Part shown: one piece after another, positions 1-5,354 of the stretch
Layout of the letters: every line of letters begins with the position of its first letter
Numbering within the stretch: the stretch's first letter is position 1
Source: Methyloceanibacter sp.
GTDB taxonomy: Bacteria > Pseudomonadota > Alphaproteobacteria > Rhizobiales > Methyloligellaceae
DNA length: 5,375 bases
NCBI GenBank assembly: GCA_022865725.1
Contig: JALHTP010000385.1
Span: 1-5,375, forward strand
Direction of reading: 5' to 3'
The notes under the pieces: generated by a model
Databases searched by the model: none
Seen by the model: the letters and a program-made list of their open reading frames with translations, nothing else
What the model was told of the DNA's origin: nothing
Position numbers and translations under genes: made by a program

Positions 1-646
1 CGCGCAGGGTTCGGCGGGAGGTCAGATGGCGTTGGATGTTGAACACATTGTAGACGGCGGCGTGGATTGAGAGAAAGCGCTGTGCCGATCCGGGTGACTT
101 GAAGCGCTTCATTCGTCGTTCGCGTTGTCGCAATGGCTGATGGGAATTCTCTGCCCGGTTATTCTGCCAACGACCTGTGTCGTGCCGCCGCCGCGCAACA
201 CCAAGTTCGCGCAGCGCAGAGCGGTAGGATCCGAGCTTGTCGGTCACGATGGTGGCTGGAGTGACGCCCTGCTTCTTCAGGAGTTTTCGCATCAGCTTGA
301 GCGCCGCCTTGCGGTCTCGCCGTGGTTGAACGAGGATGTCCAGGACCTCGCCTTCGCTATCCACGGCACGCCAGACATATAGCTGTCTGCCATTGATGGA
401 GACGAACACTTCGTCGAGATGCCACCGCCCGTCCGGCCGAGGCCGTCCTCGTCTCAGCTTGCGCGCAATGATCCCGCCGAACTTCAAAGCCCAGCGGCGG
501 ACCGTCTCGTAGGACACATCGATGCCACGCTCGGCGAGCATATCCTCGACGTCGCGCTAGCTCAGAGCGAAGCGGAAATAGAGCCAGATGGCCTGCTGGA
601 TGACGATGCTCGGAAAGCGGTGACGGCGGTATGAAAGCTTGTCCAT
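1..646 (-). pseudogene. IS6-family DDE transposase with an internal amber stop, C-terminus off the window
   Basis: Reading the minus strand from ATG at 646 gives MDKLSYRRHRFPSIVIQQ, the classic N-terminus of IS6-family transposases. It continues in one frame to the window edge (215 codons; the family is about 230-240). Codon 30 is TAG (557-559), at the point where relatives have LS(Y)RDVED, so one base change (TAC/TAT to TAG) interrupts an otherwise collinear protein. The N-terminal helix-turn-helix region is followed by the RNase-H-like core. Catalytic candidates are D78 in HLDEVFV, D136 in IVTDKLGSY and E166 in NNRAENSH, so the DDE triad is intact downstream of the stop. The C-terminal part FNIQRHLTSRRTLR is also conserved. 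The element is probably inactive unless the stop is read through or is a sequencing error; the restart at codon 31 would lack the N-terminal DNA-binding part. Confidence 0.88.
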
Positions 647-653
647 AAGCGAA

Positions 654-662
654 TGCTATACG
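654..662 (+). promoter_or_regulatory. Possible outward extended -10 promoter in the IS end
   Basis: The plus-strand sequence TGCTATACG matches the extended -10 pattern TGnTATAnT at all but the last base. It lies inside the IS, upstream of the transposase start, and points toward the DUF6494 gene, giving a predicted transcript start near 668. No convincing -35 lies 16-18 bp upstream. IS6-family ends are known to supply promoters to adjacent genes, but here the case rests on one hexamer. Confidence 0.25.
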
Positions 663-685
663 GCCCGTCCGTACCAAGCCAGTGT

Positions 686-702
686 GTTACTGTGACAGTG
701 CC
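686..702 (-). repeat. Terminal inverted repeat of the left IS6-family element
   Basis: Plus-strand gttactgtgacagtgcc reads GGCACTGTCACAGTAAC inward on the minus strand, a standard IS6-family end. It lies 40 bp upstream of the transposase ATG. It contains a short perfect palindrome, ACTGT-G-ACAGT (689-699). It resembles the right end of the second element (2782-2798) at 9 of the first 10 bases. Confidence 0.75.
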
Positions 703-730
703 CTACGAACAACGGCGAGAGGAGGATCAG

Positions 731-934
731 ATGGAACGTTTCAACATGTCGATGCGCAAATACCTTAAGGAGGTGGGCGTCACTTCACAGCAAGCTATCG
801 AGCGCGTAGTCCGGGAGCAAAATCTAGCCGGCAAGGACAAACTTCAGGTCCGAATGGTTCTGACAGCTAAGGGCGCGGACCTGAACCATGTAGTTGAGGG
901 TGAGATAGATCTCAGTGATGCGACCGCGGATTGA
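731..934 (+). CDS. DUF6494 family small protein
   Basis: This 67-residue, soluble, charged protein has no signal peptide or membrane segment. The visible pattern is an N-terminal FNMSMRKYLKEVGVTSQQAIE helix region, a basic-acidic middle (VREQNLAGKDKLQ) and a C-terminal strand-like part ending NHVVEGEIDLSDA. I recognise this as the DUF6494 family, which has no known function. Members are about 65-75 residues, so the gene appears full length. ATG at 731 is chosen because a strong Shine-Dalgarno run, gagaggagg (716-724), precedes it by 6 bases; an in-frame upstream ATG at 653 lies inside the IS end. The stop TGA (932-934) is 21 bases before the GTG start of the membrane-protein gene in the same frame, suggesting an operon. 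The family call is from memory of its conserved motifs. Confidence 0.8.
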   Translation: MERFNMSMRKYLKEVGVTSQQAIERVVREQNLAGKDKLQVRMVLTAKGADLNHVVEGEIDLSDATAD

Positions 935-955
935 CGCGAGCCGAGTTCATTCGAG

Positions 956-2131
956 GTGTTCGAAGACTATCAGGTACAGTCAGTTCGCCAGAGCAATGTC
1001 ACTCTAGGTCGCGGCGAACGCGCGCGCATAGGCTCAGTAGACACTCTGCGCGGGTTGGTCATGGTAATCATGGCCTTGGATCACACCCGCGACTTCTTCA
1101 GTATCACTGGGTTCAATCCCCGCGAGGTCACAGATCCGCTACTGTTCCTCACCCGTTGGGTGACCCATTTTTGCGCCCCGACATTCATATTGCTCGCGGG
1201 CCTTTCGGCCTTTCTCTATGGCCGCGGGAAGAGCCTCAGAGAGCTTAGTCGCTTTCTCCTTGTTCGCGGTCTCTGGCTGATTTTGATCGATCTCACTCTG
1301 ATCAAGTTCGGCTGGAGGTTCGAACTCGACCTTTACCGGCTGAGCGCTGGCGTCATCTTCGTGATCGGAGCGTCGATGGTGGCCCTGTCGGCGCTGATTT
1401 GGCTACCCCGCTGGGCCATCGCGAGCCTGGCTCTCCTGATGATCGCAGGGCACAATCTTCTTGATAACGTCAGAGCTGAGGATCTCGGTGAAGCGTCGGG
1501 CGCTTGGCATGTGCTGCATGAGCCGGGCCTGGTGCCTCTGGGCGACAGCGTCACACTCTATATCCTCTACCCTCTTGTCCCTTGGATCGGAGTGATGGCC
1601 AGCGGCTATTTGCTTGGCCCAGTGATGCAGCTCGACCAGGGCAAAAGGCAGCGGATTTTGCTTGCCGTTGGTGCTGCAATCACGGTCGACTTTCTGGTTC
1701 TTCGCGTCACCAACGTCTATGGCGACCCGACACCATGGACACCTCAAGACACTTGGCTCTCGACAATCCTCTCATTCTTCAATTGTGAGAAATACCCACC
1801 ATCGCTGCTGTACCTGATGATGACGCTCGGAACGGCTCTGATTTTGCTGGCTTTGTTCGAGCAGGTACGTGGTGCCTTGGCTTCCTTCCTCGCCACTTTC
1901 GGACGGGTTCCGTTCTTTTACTACGTAGTCCACATCTATCTGATCCATGCACTCGCGGTCGCTACAGCATTCGCGATCACCGGTGCCCTGGCTACCACGC
2001 CTGAAATCAACTTCAGCCTGACCGGCGTCTATATTGTCTGGTTGATGGTGGTGGTGCTCCTCTATCCGATCTGCCGTTGGTTCTCTGAATTGAAGGAGAA
2101 GAGTAGCGGTTGGTGGTGGACTTACCTGTGA
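956..2131 (+). CDS. DUF1624 / heparan-alpha-glucosaminide N-acetyltransferase-like integral membrane protein
   Basis: The product has 391 residues and about ten hydrophobic segments, near residues 30-48, 70-89, 99-119, 130-150, 152-168, 203-222, 233-252, 283-302, 312-340 and 354-372, so it is an inner-membrane protein. Family marks are RIGSVDTLRG and ALDHTRDFF at the N-terminus, YPLVPWIGV near 205, CEKYPPSLLYLMMTLG near 278-292, GRVPFFYYVVHIYLIH near 316-331, and a tryptophan-rich tail (WWWTYL). These match the DUF1624/COG3503 group, related to the HGSNAT acyltransferase domain that moves acetyl groups across a membrane. The substrate of bacterial members is unknown and I do not assign one. 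GTG at 956 is the only start that keeps the conserved N-terminal motif: the in-frame TGA at 932 ends the previous gene and no ATG occurs before residue 36. Its own Shine-Dalgarno is weak, so translational coupling to the DUF6494 gene is likely. Length is typical of the family. Confidence 0.85.
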   Translation: MFEDYQVQSVRQSNVTLGRGERARIGSVDTLRGLVMVIMALDHTRDFFSITGFNPREVTDPLLFLTRWVTHFCAPTFILLAGLSAFLYGRGKSLRELSRFLLVRGLWLILIDLTLIKFGWRFELDLYRLSAGVIFVIGASMVALSALIWLPRWAIASLALLMIAGHNLLDNVRAEDLGEASGAWHVLHEPGLVPLGDSVTLYILYPLVPWIGVMASGYLLGPVMQLDQGKRQRILLAVGAAITVDFLVLRVTNVYGDPTPWTPQDTWLSTILSFFNCEKYPPSLLYLMMTLGTALILLALFEQVRGALASFLATFGRVPFFYYVVHIYLIHALAVATAFAITGALATTPEINFSLTGVYIVWLMVVVLLYPICRWFSELKEKSSGWWWTYL

Positions 2132-2277
2132 GCCGTTTGTCTCAAGACAACCGTATCCTTGAGAAGGCGGATGATGGCAACAGCAGCTTTGGCCCCCTCT
2201 GCGAGAGCTACCGCAATGAGTAAGACATCACCAGAGGCATCACCCGCGACGTAAACACTAGGCAAGCTGCTTTATTC
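2122..2277 (-). pseudogene. C-terminal remnant of a thioredoxin-reductase-like FAD/NAD(P) oxidoreductase
   Basis: On the minus strand, codons 2265-2125 read LPSVYVAGDASGDVLLIAVA and then LAEGAKAAVAIIRLLKD, followed by a short tail and TAA (2122-2124). This is the FAD-binding GD motif and last helix of the pyridine-nucleotide-disulfide oxidoreductase family (thioredoxin-reductase-like, COG0492 type). Only about 47 residues of an expected ~300 remain. The same frame meets TAA at 2272-2274, and I cannot follow recognisable homology farther upstream, though GEHPSWGHLTE just beyond that stop could be a decayed continuation. The N-terminal FAD domain and the redox CxxC are absent. The frame's end overlaps the last 10 bases of the convergent membrane-protein gene. 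It was probably truncated by the rearrangement that brought in the adjacent IS remnant. Confidence 0.72.
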
Positions 2278-2423
2278 TGTGAGGTGACCCCAACTCGGGT
2301 GTTCGCCAAGGTCGATGTCACGCGTCCACCAATGTTGCGCTCTTCCCCAACGAGAGTGGTGTCAACTGGCAGCCTGACGCAATCCGCTTCGCGCACTTCG
2401 CTGTCTGGTTCGCATTAGTTTGA
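2278..2423. other. Unassigned junk between the oxidoreductase remnant and the IS remnant
   Basis: No frame on either strand gives recognisable protein, and no RNA gene or clear repeat is seen. The stretch is probably decayed oxidoreductase sequence on the minus strand plus the junction where the second IS lost its left part. A 62-codon minus-strand frame here (2208-2396) overlaps the real remnant out of frame and shows no family motif. Confidence 0.4.
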
Positions 2424-2426
2424 CAC

Positions 2427-2744
2427 TGCCGTTACGGCCGACCGCGATCAATTGTAACCGACCGGCTTCGGTCGTACCGATCGGCAATGAAAGTAATCGG
2501 CAATGCTGCCGATCAGGCGTGCGGTCGGTGGCTCAACAATCGCGCATAAAGTTCCCACCAGCCGTTCCGACGACGAGAACGAGCGATGCAGAGGTTCAGG
2601 GCCGTAAGGACCCTACAGAAATTTGCAGCCGCCCACGCATCATTCCACAACCACTTCAACCACGACCGCCACCTCAACCGCCGCGACATCTTCAAACAGA
2701 ACCGTTCTGCCGCCCTGGCCGAGTGGCGTCAGCTGGCGGCCTGA
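2427..2744 (+). pseudogene. IS6-family transposase fragment with the catalytic Glu codon changed to stop
   Basis: One plus-strand frame reads CRYGRPRSIVTDRLRSYR, then SAMKVIGN, GRWLNNRA, a TAA stop (2547-2549), SSHQPFRRRERAMQRF, LQKFAAAHASFHNHFNHD and finally ALAEWRQLAA before TGA (2742-2744). The second catalytic aspartate is the GAC at 2460-2462. The TAA stands exactly where the catalytic glutamate of NNRAENSHQP belongs, 29 codons on, the same spacing as in the left element, so GAA to TAA is the simplest explanation. The first aspartate and everything before RYGRP are deleted. There are no frameshifts in the surviving 106 codons, so decay is recent or the fragment has few mutations. The C-terminus is of normal length for the family. 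Confidence 0.85.
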
Positions 2745-2781
2745 ACGCCCTCAGACCAGCACCCTTCGCAGGCCCGCTCAG

Positions 2782-2798
2782 GTTTGTCTGACAATGCC
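2782..2798 (+). repeat. Right terminal inverted repeat of the second IS6-family remnant
   Basis: Plus-strand gtttgtctgacaatgcc reads GGCATTGTCAGACAAAC inward, close to the GGCACTGTCA end of the left element. It lies 37 bp after the transposase stop, the usual spacing. The following bases, gaattgcg (2799-2806), would be the target-duplication copy; the partner was lost with the left end. Confidence 0.7.
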
Positions 2799-2815
2799 GA
2801 ATTGCGGAGCAGGAC

Positions 2816-5101
2816 CTATTCGGAAGCCGCGTGCTCGTAGATGTCTTCTTCCTGCGCGTTGTGGAGGCGCACGAGGGATTCAATCGACTCGATGACGCGC
2901 TGCGCGTCGCGGATGAGATAGCGGTCGGCGTCCTCAGTCCTCAACCCGTCCGACAGCCGCGCCAGCAGTCGCGCCAAATGGAGGATTTCACGGTGCGCGC
3001 GGCTCATGGCGGCGAGGCTATGCCCCTCGTGCAAGACCTTCGCAAGACGCGGATAGATGCGGCTCTCATCGTCGCGCTCGTGCTCGACGATCTGCCCTGC
3101 GACGAGACGGTTCGCCTCGCCAATCAGGACGGCCGCAGCAGCCGGGGCCGCATCATCCAAGGCATCGGCGATCTCACGTAGTCGATCGAGGCTTGCCTCG
3201 AGATTTTTGTGGTCCTGATGCAGGGCTCGTGCGGTTGCAGGCAGCATGGGCGGCTGCCCGAATGCCCTCCCACCGGTAAGCGCGCGCAACGCGTTGAGGA
3301 TGACAGCGACATCAATCGCTTCTTGGGTCAGGGCGCTGGCTACCGGCGTGAGCCAACCGAATGCCGCCGCGAGCATGGCGATCCCAGACAACGCCATGCC
3401 GGCACCGATACTCTGGACGGCGATGCCGCGCGCACGCCGCGCGATGATGACCGCGTCCGAAACCCGATCGAGGCGATCAACAAGAATGACGACGTCTGCT
3501 GCCTCCGACGAGGCGCTGGCACCTCGGGCGCCCATCGCGATGCCAACGTCGGCCGCCGCAAGCGCAGGTGCATCGTTAATTCCATCGCCAACCATCAGCG
3601 TTGGATGCAGCCGCTGTTCAATTGCGACGGCCTCGACCTTGTCGGAGGGCACACGGTCGGCCAATACGGCATCGAGATCGAGCGCGGCGCCGATGGTCTC
3701 GGCCGCATCAGCGCGGTCGCCAGTAACCATCACGATCCGCGAAACGCCGGCGGCCCGCAACGCTTGCACAGCCCGGGGCGTCTCGCGCCTCAACTCGTCG
3801 GCTAAGAGAATTGCACCTATCGTGCGTTTATCGACCGAGACAAAGACGCACAGCGCTGACCGCCAGGAGGCCCGTCGCAGAGCGCGCACGGCCCAACTCT
3901 CAGGTTGTCCAGGTCCGCAAACGAGCTGATGGGAGCCCACCCTGACCTGCTTGCCCCCAACGCGACCCTCGAGGCCGGAGCCCATTGTTTCGTGTACTTG
4001 CTCCGGCGTCTGGAGTGTGAGCCCCCTCGCCAGAGCGGCCGAGACTATCGCAGCGGCCACCACATGGTGAGACGCCTGCTCGAGTGAGCCAGCCAGTTGC
4101 AGTACCTCATCCGCACTCTCGCCCGGTGCCGTCTCGACGGCGACGAGCCGCGCCCCGCCCACGGTCAACGTCCCGGTTTTGTCGAACATGACGGTGTGTG
4201 TTCGAGCCAGCGCCTCGAGTGGACCTCCGCCCTTGATCAGGATACCGAGGCGCGCGGCGCGCGAGACGCCTGCAATGAAGGCCACAGGCGCTGCAAGGAT
4301 CAGTGGGCACGGCGTTGCAGCTACTAGGACGGCCAATCCACGGATCGGGTCGCCTGACAGTAGCCACGCCGCTCCGGCAAGTAGAAGCGTAACGGGCAGC
4401 AGGAGAAGTGCGTAGCGATCGGCAAGTCGAATGAATGGAGCTTTCGCCGTCTGCGCCGCAGTCACCATGCGTACGATACCCGCGTAGGTGCTTTCGCCTG
4501 CAATTGCGATGGCTCTCAATTCGAAGGTTTCACCGGCGTTGATCGTACCGCTGTGAGCCAGCGCGCCATTGTTGCGTGTGACCGGAATAGGCTCGCCCGT
4601 CAGTGCCGCCTCGTCGAGGGTGGCACTCGTACTCGATATGACGCCGTCGACGGGAATGATCTCGCCAGCGCGCACCAGGATTACGTCTCCGATCGCGACC
4701 TTATCGATCGACACGTCCTCGACCAATTCGGCGGTGCGCCGGTGGGCCACACGCGGGGCGCGATCGACGAGGGACTTCAGGTCTCGCTCGGCGCGGGCGA
4801 CCGCGAAGTCCTCGAGCATGTTGCCACCGGCATACATAACCGCAACCACCGCGCCGGCCAGGTTCTGTCCAAGCAGGAGGGCTGCCGACATGGATACGAA
4901 TGCGACCGTGTCGACACCCATTCGCCCCGCCATGAAGTCTCGGACCATCGACACGGCGAGTCCGACGACGACCGGAACCGTGCCAGCGGCCCATATCCAG
5001 CCGGCCAGCACGTCGCGACCTGCGAACCAGGCCATAATCCCGAGAACCAGCCCCGTCAGCGCGATCACAATCAGCCCCTTGCGGAGGTTACGATCGGTCA
5101 T
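2816..5101 (-). CDS. P1B-5-type heavy-metal (Ni/Fe-like) translocating ATPase with C-terminal hemerythrin-like domain
   Basis: This inner-membrane metal-export ATPase has 761 residues if started at ATG 5101. About eight membrane segments lie near residues 9-27, 33-53, 63-78, 80-97, 229-250, 254-279, 558-582 and 583-608. P-type motifs are TGE 168-170, the membrane metal site TPCP 263-266, phosphorylation site DKTGT 307-311, GSG 374-376, TGD 460-462 and GDGIND 505-510. TPC plus QEAID (593-597) marks subgroup P1B-5, and no N-terminal metal-binding domain is present, as expected. Residues ~619-757 form an HHE/hemerythrin-like helical domain with candidate iron ligands H628, H631, H674, D678/E679, H703, H708, H747 and E751/E752. 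This layout is known from S. meliloti Nia (Ni/Fe transport). The usual P1B His-Pro reads HH (345-346). ATG 5101 has GGGGAA upstream; ATG 5113 is an in-frame alternative and TTG 5200 is unlikely. The gene appears intact and ends with TAG. Confidence 0.92.
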   Translation of the reverse strand: MTDRNLRKGLIVIALTGLVLGIMAWFAGRDVLAGWIWAAGTVPVVVGLAVSMVRDFMAGRMGVDTVAFVSMSAALLLGQNLAGAVVAVMYAGGNMLEDFAVARAERDLKSLVDRAPRVAHRRTAELVEDVSIDKVAIGDVILVRAGEIIPVDGVISSTSATLDEAALTGEPIPVTRNNGALAHSGTINAGETFELRAIAIAGESTYAGIVRMVTAAQTAKAPFIRLADRYALLLLPVTLLLAGAAWLLSGDPIRGLAVLVAATPCPLILAAPVAFIAGVSRAARLGILIKGGGPLEALARTHTVMFDKTGTLTVGGARLVAVETAPGESADEVLQLAGSLEQASHHVVAAAIVSAALARGLTLQTPEQVHETMGSGLEGRVGGKQVRVGSHQLVCGPGQPESWAVRALRRASWRSALCVFVSVDKRTIGAILLADELRRETPRAVQALRAAGVSRIVMVTGDRADAAETIGAALDLDAVLADRVPSDKVEAVAIEQRLHPTLMVGDGINDAPALAAADVGIAMGARGASASSEAADVVILVDRLDRVSDAVIIARRARGIAVQSIGAGMALSGIAMLAAAFGWLTPVASALTQEAIDVAVILNALRALTGGRAFGQPPMLPATARALHQDHKNLEASLDRLREIADALDDAAPAAAAVLIGEANRLVAGQIVEHERDDESRIYPRLAKVLHEGHSLAAMSRAHREILHLARLLARLSDGLRTEDADRYLIRDAQRVIESIESLVRLHNAQEEDIYEHAASE

Positions 5102-5253
5102 CAGTTTCCCCATGCGATCGCCAATGAGTTTTAGAAAAATGGTCCTGCCGCGAACCTCTGGCCCAGCAACTCGCCCCGGTGCTAGCGAGCTCCGCTTCAA
5201 GACCCTCTATCGCTTGCAAGCCTGTAGGGCGCCATCGCTAAACACCGATCCAT

Positions 5254-5259
5254 AAAGTA
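5254..5259 (-). promoter_or_regulatory. -10 element of the ATPase promoter
   Basis: TACTTT on the minus strand lies at -12 to -7 if transcription starts at 5247. That is exactly where a -10 is expected when the FNR/FixK palindrome (centre 5288.5) sits at -41.5. The leader to ATG 5101 would be about 146 nt. No good -35 is needed at class II FNR-type promoters. Confidence 0.6.
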
Positions 5260-5281
5260 CCAACAATTCCGATCGCTTGAC

Positions 5282-5295
5282 TTGACGGACATCAA
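5282..5295 (-). promoter_or_regulatory. FNR/FixK/Anr-type operator
   Basis: The plus strand reads TTGACGGACATCAA; the minus strand reads TTGATGTCCGTCAA. This matches the FNR/FixK consensus TTGAT-N4-ATCAA at 9 of 10 defined bases and the rhizobial form TTGAY-N4-RTCAA fully. It lies between the divergent ATPase gene and the gene starting at 5355. Spacing fits a class II activator site for the ATPase (minus strand); for the plus-strand gene, no good -10 is found at the corresponding 5318-5323 (gcatcc). It implies activation under low oxygen by a CRP/FNR-family regulator encoded elsewhere. Confidence 0.7.
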
Positions 5296-5354
5296 TGATC
5301 AGACGGCGCGCTCGTGCGCATCCTTGACGCCGTGCAGAAGCACATGGTCGTGGT

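Larger units (their letters stand above)
1..702 (-). mobile_element. IS6-family insertion sequence, cut by the window edge
   Basis: This element consists of the degenerate transposase frame (2-646) and a terminal inverted repeat ending at 702. Read inward on the minus strand, the repeat begins GGCACTGTCACAGTAAC, the GGCACTGT-type end typical of the IS6 family. The other end lies beyond base 1. About 20 C-terminal transposase residues and the second repeat are probably missing, so a complete copy would be roughly 0.8 kb. The bases outside the repeat (703-710, cctacgaa) would be one copy of an 8-bp target duplication, but the partner is outside the window. The end at 702 faces the DUF6494 gene, whose ribosome binding site begins only about 14 bp away. 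Confidence 0.85.
2424..2798 (+). mobile_element. 5'-truncated IS6-family remnant
   Basis: The remnant contains the C-terminal half of an IS6-family transposase (2427-2744) and a right-hand terminal repeat ending at 2798. The left half, including the N-terminal domain and the left repeat, is missing, so the copy cannot transpose alone. Its transposase belongs to a different subgroup from the element at 1-702 (HASFHNHFNHDRHLNRRD versus HAAVYNVFNIQRHLTSRR), so the two are not copies of one IS. It is in inverted orientation relative to that element. Its right end lies 17 bp from the stop codon of the P-type ATPase gene. Confidence 0.82.

Noticed and set aside
357..677. 106-codon minus-strand frame and plus-strand frames at 125-382 and 419-634 in the left IS
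   Set aside because: All are alternative frames of the transposase, whose true frame runs from 646 through the stop at 557-559.
653..730. In-frame upstream ATG at 653 extending the DUF6494 protein to 93 residues
   Set aside because: The extension is encoded by the IS terminal region and lacks a ribosome site, whereas ATG 731 has a strong one and matches the family's N-terminus.
2420..2791. 123-codon plus-strand frame over the second IS remnant
   Set aside because: It is out of frame with the transposase (frame of 2454), is Pro/Arg-rich and has no family motif.
3246..3929. Long plus-strand open frame (227 codons) opposite the ATPase
   Set aside because: It is antisense to clearly conserved ATPase motifs, has low-complexity Ala/Arg/Ser/Thr composition typical of GC-rich shadows, and shows no family motif or ribosome site.
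5102..5200. Upstream TTG start giving a 794-residue ATPase
   Set aside because: The extra 33 residues are not membrane-like or conserved-looking, TTG is a weak start, and ATG codons at 5113 and 5101 lie just before the first membrane segment.
4569..5255. Plus-strand open frame of 228 codons opposite the ATPase N-terminus and leader
   Set aside because: Ser/Thr/Arg-rich shadow composition with no recognisable domain; it runs across the predicted ATPase promoter on the opposite strand.
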